Shown here piece by piece: positions 37,499 through 46,418 of a stretch of 57,960 bases of DNA. The stretch comes from Faecalicatena orotica. Its GTDB lineage: Bacteria; Bacillota; Clostridia; Lachnospirales; Lachnospiraceae. The stretch's first letter is position 1. The number at the start of each line of letters is the position of its first letter. The stretch is taken from NCBI RefSeq assembly GCF_003149245.1, contig NZ_QGDL01000023.1, positions 1 to 57,960 on the forward strand, in the 5' to 3' direction. Both the position numbers and the translations under genes were made by a program. The notes under the pieces are model-generated. The model saw only the letters and a program-made list of their open reading frames with translations, did not search any database and had not been told where the DNA came from.

Positions 37499-37545
37499 CT
37501 TTGTAAGTTACTTTTCGTATATTGTACTACAGGTATCTTACAAAG
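37499..37545. repeat. Inverted repeat in the holB upstream region
   Basis: CTTTGTAAGTTAC (37499-37511) and GTATCTTACAAAG (37533-37545) are complementary at 12 of 13 positions, 21 bases apart. They flank TACAAT/TATAC sequences that could be the -10 box of a holB promoter. It could be an operator, or a mark of the tailocin junction. Confidence 0.55.
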
Positions 37546-37644
37546 TTGTGAACTACTCATTAAGTATATCATAATTTTTCGTGAAGATATAGTCCATAAA
37601 TGCGGGTTTTCTTTGATATTTTCTTACTGCCCGGAGATGGATAT

Positions 37645-38607
37645 TCAACTGATTCTTATAATCTGTCCCGGAAAAATCAGATCCGGATTGCTGATACCAT
37701 TAATCTGGGAGAGTCGCTGATAGCTTGTACCATACTTGGATGCAATGCCTGACAATGTGTCACCATTTTGAACAGTGTATGACTTTGATGAAGCCACCAC
37801 ACCGTTTATTTTAAGAATCTGGCCCGGGTAAATTAAATCTGGATTGGCTATGTTATTGATCTTTGCAAGCTGCTGATACGTCGTTCCATATCTCGCCGCA
37901 ATCTGGCTCAATGTTTCACCTCGTTGTACAGTATGCGTCCTTTCTTCAGTACCTGTCCCATTTTGCGGTTTAAATTCTGGTTTCCCATCCGGTTTGGTGC
38001 CGTGCTGCTGGGTCTTTAGTCCTCCGCTAATTTCATTTGGAAAATCCCTGTAGCACTCATTCATATCTGTGTTTCCATTGATTCCTGCTACCCGTCCGGT
38101 ACTGCTGTACTGCCACATATCCTTATTTTTGCCAGTATAATCACAAGTACTGTTATACTGCGCAATCCACTTGGTAAACCGATCCAGCCCGGGAAGATAT
38201 TGATTCCACCAGTTCAAATTTGCGTAAATACCACACCAGTATCCAGCTGACTCTATCATATCCCCAAACCGTTTCGCACGCTCCACCGCTCCTGCCTGTG
38301 TCCCCGGTTCCTCCAGATCCAGATAAACAGGATATGATAGCTTGTACCCCTTTATCAATCTCAGTACATGCTGTGCCTCACTTTCTGCCTGTACCATGCT
38401 GGCTGCATAACTATACAAATATGCCCCAAACGGTATTCCCAGCCTTGTGCATTCATCCGCGTTGCGTTTCCAGTATTTATCATCCTGCGATTCCATATTA
38501 TCTCCGTATCCACACTGGATAATCACACCATCTATACCTGCACTTTTTACTTGCTCCCAGTTAATCTCTCCCTGCGCATAACTTACATCAATTACTAATC
38601 TTTTCAT
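37645..38607 (-). CDS. Endolysin: GH25 lysozyme with two LysM domains
   Basis: 320 residues. GH25 catalytic domain in residues 1-190 (VIDVSYAQGEINWEQVKSAG with the active-site Asp, then PVYLDLEEPG holding the acidic pair), then a linker and two LysM peptidoglycan-binding repeats (HTVQRGETLSQIAARYG and YTVQNGDTLSGIASKYG). No signal peptide, so release depends on the holin. Cuts the muramic acid-glucosamine bond of peptidoglycan. Last gene of the tailocin. Confidence 0.92.
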   Translation of the reverse strand: MKRLVIDVSYAQGEINWEQVKSAGIDGVIIQCGYGDNMESQDDKYWKRNADECTRLGIPFGAYLYSYAASMVQAESEAQHVLRLIKGYKLSYPVYLDLEEPGTQAGAVERAKRFGDMIESAGYWCGIYANLNWWNQYLPGLDRFTKWIAQYNSTCDYTGKNKDMWQYSSTGRVAGINGNTDMNECYRDFPNEISGGLKTQQHGTKPDGKPEFKPQNGTGTEERTHTVQRGETLSQIAARYGTTYQQLAKINNIANPDLIYPGQILKINGVVASSKSYTVQNGDTLSGIASKYGTSYQRLSQINGISNPDLIFPGQIIRIS

Positions 38608-38625
38608 ATATATGTCCTTTCCCCC

Positions 38626-38838
38626 CTATTTAGTTGCTGTGTTCAATTCCGGTAATCCGGCCAAAGAAGTCAGAATTGACACTACACCCGCAAGTGCTGC
38701 TGTTCCGATCACCGTCAGCCAATCAACCTGAGATATTGTCGCAACTGCTGGAAGCATTGCAACTGCTGTCTGAGCCATTGTTTTTACAGCCCGTATTCCC
38801 GCTTTTCTAATCCATTCAATCCAATCCCTGTTTTTCAT
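38626..38838 (-). CDS. Holin, r1t-like
   Basis: 70 residues. N-terminal charged segment, two hydrophobic segments (about 20-40 and 41-60) and a short polar tail: the plan of small class II phage holins of the r1t type. It lies between a small membrane protein and the endolysin, overlapping the former by one base. It would make the membrane pores that release the endolysin and the tail particles. Confidence 0.8.
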   Translation of the reverse strand: MKNRDWIEWIRKAGIRAVKTMAQTAVAMLPAVATISQVDWLTVIGTAALAGVVSILTSLAGLPELNTATK

Positions 38839-39164
38839 TATGATTCACCTACCTTCTTAATATGTAGTTCCTGTATTTCATCATACATCTTGGTTATCAT
38901 TCCATTTCCGCCTAATTCATGATAGGCTGTGTACATATCGCAAAAATTCTGATATGCATATGACGGTATATAGCCTAGACCTATATACCTATCATGGTAA
39001 TCTATCATCTGCACACGCAGAAGGAGCATTGTGCCTCTGCTGTTTGCGTTCCTTTCCTTTTTCTGCCGCTTGAGCAGCCACACTATGTAGCCTAAAAGGA
39101 ATGGAAGCGTGATAGTGTATGTCTGCATTAATAACTCGTACAACGGTTCTTTCTCCTTTCCCAA
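38838..39164 (-). CDS. Small phage membrane protein of the lysis module
   Basis: Up to 108 residues; one membrane segment (about 16-31) followed by a basic stretch and a helical domain with the conserved-looking YIPSYAYQNFCDMYTAYHELGGNGM. Proteins like this stand beside holins in many clostridial phages; the function is unknown. The start is uncertain: TTG at 39164, or a TTG at 39143 that is 9 bases behind AAGGAG. Confidence 0.65.
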   Translation of the reverse strand: MGKEKEPLYELLMQTYTITLPFLLGYIVWLLKRQKKERNANSRGTMLLLRVQMIDYHDRYIGLGYIPSYAYQNFCDMYTAYHELGGNGMITKMYDEIQELHIKKVGES

Positions 39165-39234
39165 TACAATCCAGATCCCCCTATGAAGCTGTTATTCTTT
39201 TTCAAGAAAAGATAATATAGATCAAATATTAAAA

Positions 39235-39271
39235 AGCCCAATCACCATAAATTAATTTGGCAGATCGGGCT
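39235..39271 (-). terminator. Terminator behind the glycosyltransferase gene
   Basis: AGCCCGATC pairs with GATTGGGCT, followed on the minus strand by TTTTT. It isolates the glycosyltransferase gene from the lysis genes. Confidence 0.8.
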
Positions 39272-39303
39272 TTGCTATATAAGCATTATTTTGGACGGTT
39301 AAA

Positions 39304-40281
39304 CTATCTCTTTTGAGATACCCATACTTTTAAGGCAATTGCTGTTATATAATATCCACAAAGGCTGTAGAGTTTAGACAAAGATTTAACTGCTTTGTCA
39401 TAATTGTACTTTAAAACAAATGCTCTTTTTTTCATCATCCTTAATTCCTTAAATGATATACCAGAAGACATACTATATCCTAACCAGACAGAGAATGGAA
39501 ATGCAAGATAGCTGTAGTATGATTTTTGCAGATTACGGTCTTTTATCTCATTACCTAATTCTATGGACTCAATAAGTATTGCCTTCAGGTCGTCTAATTG
39601 TGATTGGTTTAAGGGCTGATCTGTTTGGGCAGTGCCGGTCTGTTTTCTATAAACGTAAAAGACTTTTTCAGACCAGTCATAACTTTTAGCGTAAGCAAAA
39701 GCTTTTGCTGTCCAAATCGTATCTTCGTTTCTCATTCCTTCCGGAAACATAATACCATATTCTAATATCAGAGTTCGTTTTACAGCTTTTGCCCAGACCG
39801 CTCTGTGTATCAGACCTTGTTCCAGTATGATTTTCAAGGCATCTCCCGGTGGTTGTCCAATAATATCCTGTCTGCTGCATCTTCCACTTTTAATAGTCAT
39901 TTTCCCGGTTCTTTCATAATATGACTTTGTATTAAACATTAATATATCAGCATCAGATTCTTCAAGATGAGAAGATATTTCTTTTAATGCTGTTGAATCG
40001 TCCCAATAATCATCATTATCCAAGAACATAATATAATCTCCGGTTGCCGCTTTCATTCCTGCATTCCGGGCTGCGGATGTTCCTGCATTTTTTTGATTTA
40101 TAACAATTACCCTATTATCCTTTTGAGCGTAACCCATACATATATCAAGTGAATGGTCTGTTGATTCATCATTTATAAGTATACACTCTACATCTTGATG
40201 CGTTTGTCCCAGAACACTATCAATACATGCAGATAAATACTTTTCACTATTATAAACGGGAATGATGACGCTTATTTTCAT
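39304..40281 (-). CDS. Family 2 glycosyltransferase (moron)
   Basis: 325 residues. GT-A fold: KISVIIPVYNSEKYLSACIDSVLGQTHQDVE, GTSAARNAGMKAATGDYIMFLDNDDYW with the DxD metal motif (DND/DD), and LMF... region. No membrane segments except a weak hydrophobic C-terminus. Transfers sugar to a glycan or protein. It interrupts the tail-to-lysis order, is AT-richer than the flanking genes and has its own promoter and terminator, all marks of a moron. It could modify the producer cell surface (self-protection) or glycosylate the tail fibre. Confidence 0.85.
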   Translation of the reverse strand: MKISVIIPVYNSEKYLSACIDSVLGQTHQDVECILINDESTDHSLDICMGYAQKDNRVIVINQKNAGTSAARNAGMKAATGDYIMFLDNDDYWDDSTALKEISSHLEESDADILMFNTKSYYERTGKMTIKSGRCSRQDIIGQPPGDALKIILEQGLIHRAVWAKAVKRTLILEYGIMFPEGMRNEDTIWTAKAFAYAKSYDWSEKVFYVYRKQTGTAQTDQPLNQSQLDDLKAILIESIELGNEIKDRNLQKSYYSYLAFPFSVWLGYSMSSGISFKELRMMKKRAFVLKYNYDKAVKSLSKLYSLCGYYITAIALKVWVSQKR

Positions 40282-40332
40282 TTTGGCACCTCTAATTGAT
40301 TTCTTATAAAGTTCAGAAATAATATGTGAACC

Positions 40333-40361
40333 ATTATACTATAAAAAAAAATCAATAGCAA
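40333..40361 (-). promoter_or_regulatory. Strong sigma-A type promoter of the glycosyltransferase gene
   Basis: TTGCTA (40356-40361) and TATAAT (40333-40338) are separated by exactly 17 bases, 52 bases before the ATG. No GCRTTTAYGC operator is near it, so expression should not depend on tailocin induction. Confidence 0.75.
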
Positions 40362-40400
40362 ATGAATTTATTGCAAAATCAGTACCCCATTTTCCCTTGC

Positions 40401-42302
40401 CTATCCTGTTCTTTTCCACATATAGCATGTAATATATGGTTGCAGAGTGGTTACATTAGATAAACTGTAATTTGTACCTGGAGCACTTACACCTGTATTC
40501 CCGTGATTGTGTGAACCACCCCCTCCAGTATTAAAAGTGTATTTAGTTCCTGCTGAGCTGGAGCCCGGAGTAGTTGTGCCTGTAAGCACTCCTGTTCCAG
40601 TGCCTGTCGCAACATACATTGCATATGCATTATGTCTGTGAGAAGGTATTTCATCTACCGATAATGTGTGTCCCGCCGTGGTATGGGCATGACTATTTAC
40701 AGTATGGGCATGGCTGAGATTATTAGCCGCCACACCTCCAGTCTTTTCAACTGCATTAAAATTCCCGTCATTAACATTGATTCCTACTGGTACACGTCCA
40801 CTTCCCCAAGCAGCCCATGTTCCTCCAAATAGAATAGCTGGGTTTGTACTATTTACGCTCATATAGATACTTCCTATTGGATAAAAACAGTCAAAAAGGG
40901 ACTTCCCACTCAGGCTTATACTTTTTCTAAAGTCAGCATCCATCCCCACTTCAAAAATATCTTTTTCACTAACCTTTCCAATTGCAAGCCCCTTACCAGT
41001 ACTTCGAAAATCCATCAATGTAAACCCACTGCTGATATCTACAATTGCCTCTGACGTCGTGAAATAATCTGTGACCCTCAGCCTCAGCGTATATGATGAG
41101 TCTATACTCAGCACATTATCCGCCACATAAGTGCTGTTATATGAATACACACTCCCTTTTAGCAAGGACACCCATGTTGTCTCACCGTTTTTCTGCAGGT
41201 CCACTACATAGCTTTTCGTATTCTTATTCCCAACAGCCGAGACATTAAAATTCATTGAGATACTCAAGGAAGTCCCCTGATCGTCAAAAACTCCGGCTGT
41301 GGTAGATCTGACAGCGGTAAATGACGCGATTGCCGGATTTGCATACGCCACTACATTTACTGTCTGTGTTTTCACGGCAGTATGCCCCCTGCTATCTGTT
41401 ACTGTAACCTTTACAGGGAGACTTCCCGGAGAAGTAATATAACCTGTGACGACACTGCTGCCTGAAAATGAAGAGCCCGCAACTTCCGTTTTATATGATA
41501 CGATTGTACTTCCCTGTATACCGCTTGCGGATATGGCAATATTAAGCCTGCTCTTATTCTGCACATAAACGCCAAATTGGGCGTTTATTCCGGTTGCTGC
41601 CTCTGTAATCCCTATGCTGGTGATAGATGGAACCATACTGGCAGGCACAGTCGCTGTAAAATTAATATATTTTGTTCCCACAAGTGTTGAACCATTATAT
41701 GTGCTGCATGTAATCTGGCCCGTTCCGCTGGCAGCATTCGGTATTTGTGCTGCCAGCGAACTGGGTAGTGTCCAGCTTGCTGATCCGCCGGCACCAGTCG
41801 CAATTGTTCCGGCTGCACTGCCAAAGCTGTATGTTAAAGTGTGTGTAAATGCACTGCTGGCCCGTGGCAGATTTATCGTAATTGCACTTCCTATCGCCTG
41901 ACTTGCCGGTGAAAGTGACGGCACAGTCGCTCTCGGTATTGTACTCAGTGTTGCCTTACCAGAAGCCGAAAGAGTTCCCGGTGACACGCCATCTCCAAAA
42001 TATATAGTACCTGACAGGTTAATTGATTTTGTACCATCTGCATTATGCGTTACCGTAAAGCTTCTTCGTGCAACCTCTTTCCATTGGTTCTGAGGAATTG
42101 TCCAGTTAAATGTAAAATTCACATTTCCCGTTGACAGTGAATCTACCTTGATAATCCAATACGCATTTCCGTCTAAATTGTACCCATAATATTGATAGTC
42201 TGTCCGTCTAAAGTCTAGCGCAACTGTGACATAACTTGTATTATTAGCAACATTTACATTTGTCTCGCTGATTAACCGTATCCTTGTTTCATAATTTGCC
42301 AT
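40401..42302 (-). CDS. Tail fibre / receptor-binding protein with collar-type C-terminus
   Basis: 633 residues. The first part resembles DUF859-type phage minor structural proteins (beta-rich repeats with VTVTDSRGHTAVKTQTVNVVAYANP). The last 170 residues are a tail-collar/receptor-binding module: YPIGSIYMSVNSTNPAILFGGTW, then a histidine-rich segment (HAHTVNSHAHT, PSHRHNAY, GSHNHGNTG) of the kind that binds metal at trimer axes, and a closing PYITCYMWKRTG. This should be the main target-recognition protein of the particle. GAGGT upstream of the ATG. Confidence 0.82.
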   Translation of the reverse strand: MANYETRIRLISETNVNVANNTSYVTVALDFRRTDYQYYGYNLDGNAYWIIKVDSLSTGNVNFTFNWTIPQNQWKEVARRSFTVTHNADGTKSINLSGTIYFGDGVSPGTLSASGKATLSTIPRATVPSLSPASQAIGSAITINLPRASSAFTHTLTYSFGSAAGTIATGAGGSASWTLPSSLAAQIPNAASGTGQITCSTYNGSTLVGTKYINFTATVPASMVPSITSIGITEAATGINAQFGVYVQNKSRLNIAISASGIQGSTIVSYKTEVAGSSFSGSSVVTGYITSPGSLPVKVTVTDSRGHTAVKTQTVNVVAYANPAIASFTAVRSTTAGVFDDQGTSLSISMNFNVSAVGNKNTKSYVVDLQKNGETTWVSLLKGSVYSYNSTYVADNVLSIDSSYTLRLRVTDYFTTSEAIVDISSGFTLMDFRSTGKGLAIGKVSEKDIFEVGMDADFRKSISLSGKSLFDCFYPIGSIYMSVNSTNPAILFGGTWAAWGSGRVPVGINVNDGNFNAVEKTGGVAANNLSHAHTVNSHAHTTAGHTLSVDEIPSHRHNAYAMYVATGTGTGVLTGTTTPGSSSAGTKYTFNTGGGGSHNHGNTGVSAPGTNYSLSNVTTLQPYITCYMWKRTG

Positions 42303-42305
42303 GTT

Positions 42306-45300
42306 TTACCTCACTTTTCCAAATGACAGATTCCCATTCGTGCGTGGTGTGAATGCAAAATTCCCAAGTACCAGCGACGAAAGAATTTCTGCATCGTTGA
42401 TATACATACGACGGTTACTGATGTATGCAACTTCATTTCCATTTTCCAGAAATGATATCCTGTCATTAATCATCTTCAACGTCAGCGGATTACCTTCCAC
42501 CCCGATAATAATAGCTCCGTCAATAAACCGTATATATTTTTTTATCTCGTTGAATTCAGAATCTGTACCAGTAGACAGTTTATTTAAATTTTCAGTAAGC
42601 TGATTGAAATCAAATACAAAGGAATCTTTAGTCTGTTCAAATTTTGTATTTACCTCTCCTATCAGGCTGTCAACATCCTCCTTGAGATAAGTTTTCTCGC
42701 CGACCTCAAACAGAACTTTATCAGATACCTTGTCAATTTCAGCATATGCACTCTGATAGATTGTCTCGATTGCACTTGACTGATCATTCACAATCTCCCA
42801 TGCCCCTGCTATAGTGTTATAATGTTTCATCAACGGAGGTTCAATGGAAGTATCACACCATAATTTTGTCTTATCTTCCGGCTCTGTAGAACTGATAACA
42901 GCGGCATCCTCTCCTCTTATTTTCGTCCAGAAGTATTTCAGAGGATCTGTACTGTCCGCCGCTGTGAAGTCCGTATACTGCCCAATATACAACTTATTGG
43001 CACTGTCCGACACAGAAAAGCCACTCTTACCATCCGCACTGTTGGCATATGCTATATGAAGATAAGGCGTCTTACCATCTGCACCGGCCTTTCCGGGTGT
43101 CCCCTGAGCTCCATCCGCACCTTTAATCTTACTCCACGAATAGGCTTCAGGATTTGTGCTGTCTGTCACCACATTATCAACATACATCCCAATATAAGTA
43201 CGGTTACTGTCCGACACGGAAAAATCAGTCTTTCCATCCGCACTGTTGGCATATGCTATATGTGTATACCTGCTCTTACCGTCTGCACCTTTTGGCCCCT
43301 GAAGTCCCTGATCTCCTTTCGCACCCTGAAGTCCCTGCAGGCCACGCTGCCCCTGATCTCCTTTATCGCCCTTGTCTCCTTTATCACCTTTTTCACCCTT
43401 GATGAGTGACCATGTGTAATCACTTGGGTTCGTACTCTCCGCGGCTGTCGTCTTATTATAGGCCAGACCTATGTAAGCCTTACCAGTGGGATCATCACCC
43501 ATACCTTCGCCGGATGCACTTGCCGCGTATTTAATCCACGTATAATAGGTCTTTCCATCCGCGCCTTTTCCTCCGGCGACACCCTGATCGCCCTTTTCGC
43601 CTTTTATCTTTGACCATGTATAATCCGCATAACTGCTGCTCTCCGCTGCCGTAGTCTTATTATAAGCAAGACCGATATAGGATTTATTGGCAGGATCATC
43701 ACTCATTCCGTCAGTTGGTGTATCCGCATATTTTAACCATGTATAGTACTGTTTTCCATCCGTACCTTTCGGTCCCTGTACCCCCTGAGGCCCCTGATCA
43801 CCCTTGATCTTTGTCCAGGAGTATTTCGCAGGATCTGTACTGTCCGCCGCTGTGAAGTCCGTATACTGCCCAATATACAGCTTATTGGCACTATCCGACA
43901 CTGAAAATCCTGTCTTTCCATCCGCACTATCTGCATAAGCAATATGTAGATAAGGCGTCTTACCATCTGCACCTGCCTTCCCGGGTGTCCCCTGAGCTCC
44001 ATCCGCACCTTTAATCTTACTCCACGAATAGGCTTCAGGATTTGTGCTGTCTGTCACCACATTATCAACATACATCCCAATATAAGTACGGTTACTGTCC
44101 GACACGGAAAAATCAGTCTTTCCATCCGCACTGTTGGCATATGCTATATGTGTATAACTGCTCTTACCGTCTGCACCTTTTGGCCCCTGAAGTCCCTGGT
44201 CTCCTTTCACACCCTGAAGTCCCTGAAGACCGCGCTGTCCCTGATCGCCTTTATCACCCTTATCTCCTTTGTCACCCTTTTCACCATATACTCCGGTAAC
44301 TCTTGGTGTCGTGTTATCCTTCGTTTCATCTGTGTAGATATATTCTTCATATATCCATAAAAACCGGTTTGCCTCTGTGATTGTCGGAATCGTCTTCTGC
44401 CATCCTGCGGTTGACGTTGTAATCCCGCTGTCCTTTGAAGAGACGAGATAATATGCGTTCCTTTCTTTGATTCCTTTACCTGGCTCGCCTGTATCTCCTT
44501 TTACACCAATCTCTCCTTCAATCTTTTTCCATCTATAATCTCCCGGTTTGTCAGAGTCAGGCTGGTAAAAGTCTACATAAATACCTAACCATCCTCCCGG
44601 TGTTTCTCCGCTGTTATCCGTAAATGTTTTTCCGCCATCATTTGAATATTTGATATGTAAAAAAGAGGTATTCCCATCTTCACCATTTTCACCCGGTATC
44701 CCGCGGGCGCCCTCGGGTCCCTGTGCCCCCTCGAGCCTCTGCCATTTATAATCTTTCGGATTGTTTGAATCCGCCTCCTGAAAATCAACATACGTTCCGA
44801 TATACTTATCCGGGGTTTCTGTCATCTGGGATGCTGACGGATTTATCACAGGGCTATATTTGATATGAAAGTAAGAAGACTTTCCGGGATCTCCTGAAGG
44901 CCCCTGGATTCCCTGGTCCCCCTGCTCTCCTTTTTCTCCCTTATCGCCTTTATCTCCCTTATCCCCTTTTTCACCGTCATAAATATTCGTGACAGTGACC
45001 TCAAATGAACCGCGTACCGTACCGGCCACATCAGTCACTTCATATCTGTATACTTCCTTGCCGGAAACATCAGCGGCTTTAACAATGATTGACTTTCCAG
45101 AAGATATCTCCTCCGCATTTTTCAGCCAGCGGATATTCAGATTTCCCGTCACATCCTTGCCGCCATCCATAACAAACGCTGTTAAGGTGGTTGTTCCTTC
45201 ATTATTTTTGAAAATAATTCCGTTGTCTGTAGTGATTGAACAAGTATATACCTTATTTGCCTCGAACAGTTCGTTCATCTTCTTAAGCAGCGCAGGATCT

Positions 45301-46418
45301 ATCTCCGACTGCAGCTCTTTATAATTACTGAACGTGGTTTTATTCTGCTCTGGATCTGTAAAACTACGGGACTGTTCGGTAACTCTCGCTTGTAAATATA
45401 ACTCCGGATTATACTCCTCATCAGCAATTGTTACCGTGTCTCCGATGCCCGTATCAAAGTACCCTTCCACCTCGTAACTTATCTGAGGGACACAGTTCTT
45501 TTTTAATTCTGCCAGACCTTGGGCATACAGCGTATTTACATTGTCCGTATCATATTCCCAAATTTCAGCAATATACCTTTCGTTTTCGTTGGCCATGAGA
45601 TTAGACGGAAATCGGTCCCTTGCCTGAACTGCGTAGATATTCCTTTTTCCGGACGGACAAGTATATTCCACCTTGCCCTCTGCATCATACTCTGTCTTAT
45701 TAATGCTGCTCACTGTAAGCCCGTCTTTTCCAATTGGCCGGATAGCCGTATACAGTTCTGTAATATCTGAAGTTTTCGTAATTCCTGATACATTTCTCCC
45801 ATAACGGAGTATCACGTCTGTACGGTTACTCCCGACACCCTGAACTGTATCACTGTGTTTCTGATAAACATTCATAACAATACTGTTCAGAGAGTAATCG
45901 GGATTTAATCTAGGTATAAATTCTACTTCTGCGTCAAAAACATCAGCTAGGGAAAATATTCTGGCCAGCATTGTCTCTGTCTGGCTCCATTCGTGTTTGA
46001 CAGATTTACCTGAAACTTCATTTACTCCCAGTGTAACCACTTTTTCGTAATCAAAAATATCCAGATATTGGGCAAATGTCATAGCATTAGTTGCCTTGTA
46101 GGCTTCCTTCTGTTCATTCAGCAATTCGAAATTTAAACTGTACGCTTCTACCTCAATCTCATACTCATCTTTCGTCACTGTCATGATATTCAGATAAAAA
46201 TCACAATCTCTGTAACGAAAGGCCAATTTGTTCCCTTCCGTAAGATACGACGCATCCTTGTGCTTTGCACTGGTTTTAAATGAATAAGTAGCAGCAGATC
46301 CTTTGAGATACTGATGAAGTTCATCCTGATAATAATGCATTGATTCCGGAGCCTCATTGTCTAAAAAAGCACATACTTTATCATATGCATTTAACAACGC
46401 AATTCTTATATTATCCAT
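42306..46418 (-). CDS. Tail-associated protein (Tal) with collagen-like repeats
   Basis: 1370 residues. Residues 1-370 are the phage minor structural protein N-terminus (baseplate hub) seen in Tal proteins of TP901-1-like tails. After an Ig-like segment come collagen Gly-X-Y stretches (GEKGDKGDKGDKGEKGEQ) alternating with compact 45-residue modules starting SSYTHIAYANSADGKT or KTYYTWIKYA. The C-terminal 200 residues form a coiled region. Part of the repeat array is duplicated at DNA level (offset 888 bases, in frame). It should form the tail tip and an extended trimeric fibre. Confidence 0.83.
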   Translation of the reverse strand: MDNIRIALLNAYDKVCAFLDNEAPESMHYYQDELHQYLKGSAATYSFKTSAKHKDASYLTEGNKLAFRYRDCDFYLNIMTVTKDEYEIEVEAYSLNFELLNEQKEAYKATNAMTFAQYLDIFDYEKVVTLGVNEVSGKSVKHEWSQTETMLARIFSLADVFDAEVEFIPRLNPDYSLNSIVMNVYQKHSDTVQGVGSNRTDVILRYGRNVSGITKTSDITELYTAIRPIGKDGLTVSSINKTEYDAEGKVEYTCPSGKRNIYAVQARDRFPSNLMANENERYIAEIWEYDTDNVNTLYAQGLAELKKNCVPQISYEVEGYFDTGIGDTVTIADEEYNPELYLQARVTEQSRSFTDPEQNKTTFSNYKELQSEIDPALLKKMNELFEANKVYTCSITTDNGIIFKNNEGTTTLTAFVMDGGKDVTGNLNIRWLKNAEEISSGKSIIVKAADVSGKEVYRYEVTDVAGTVRGSFEVTVTNIYDGEKGDKGDKGDKGEKGEQGDQGIQGPSGDPGKSSYFHIKYSPVINPSASQMTETPDKYIGTYVDFQEADSNNPKDYKWQRLEGAQGPEGARGIPGENGEDGNTSFLHIKYSNDGGKTFTDNSGETPGGWLGIYVDFYQPDSDKPGDYRWKKIEGEIGVKGDTGEPGKGIKERNAYYLVSSKDSGITTSTAGWQKTIPTITEANRFLWIYEEYIYTDETKDNTTPRVTGVYGEKGDKGDKGDKGDQGQRGLQGLQGVKGDQGLQGPKGADGKSSYTHIAYANSADGKTDFSVSDSNRTYIGMYVDNVVTDSTNPEAYSWSKIKGADGAQGTPGKAGADGKTPYLHIAYADSADGKTGFSVSDSANKLYIGQYTDFTAADSTDPAKYSWTKIKGDQGPQGVQGPKGTDGKQYYTWLKYADTPTDGMSDDPANKSYIGLAYNKTTAAESSSYADYTWSKIKGEKGDQGVAGGKGADGKTYYTWIKYAASASGEGMGDDPTGKAYIGLAYNKTTAAESTNPSDYTWSLIKGEKGDKGDKGDKGDQGQRGLQGLQGAKGDQGLQGPKGADGKSRYTHIAYANSADGKTDFSVSDSNRTYIGMYVDNVVTDSTNPEAYSWSKIKGADGAQGTPGKAGADGKTPYLHIAYANSADGKSGFSVSDSANKLYIGQYTDFTAADSTDPLKYFWTKIRGEDAAVISSTEPEDKTKLWCDTSIEPPLMKHYNTIAGAWEIVNDQSSAIETIYQSAYAEIDKVSDKVLFEVGEKTYLKEDVDSLIGEVNTKFEQTKDSFVFDFNQLTENLNKLSTGTDSEFNEIKKYIRFIDGAIIIGVEGNPLTLKMINDRISFLENGNEVAYISNRRMYINDAEILSSLVLGNFAFTPRTNGNLSFGKVR
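42921..43395 (-). repeat. In-frame direct repeat, copy 1
   Basis: About 475 bases that recur 888 bases further on with few differences. The 127-base core from 43142 is almost identical to that from 44030. Encodes two THIAYA/LHIAYA modules and a collagen stretch. Confidence 0.8.
43809..44283 (-). repeat. In-frame direct repeat, copy 2
   Basis: Second copy of the repeat at 42921-43395. The 888-base offset equals 296 codons, so recombination between copies would delete or add a module without breaking the frame. Confidence 0.8.

Noticed and set aside
43056-44360. Plus-strand open frames across the collagen region
   Set aside because: They are shadows of the glycine-rich repeats on the minus strand, repeat with the same 888-base period and lack ribosome sites.
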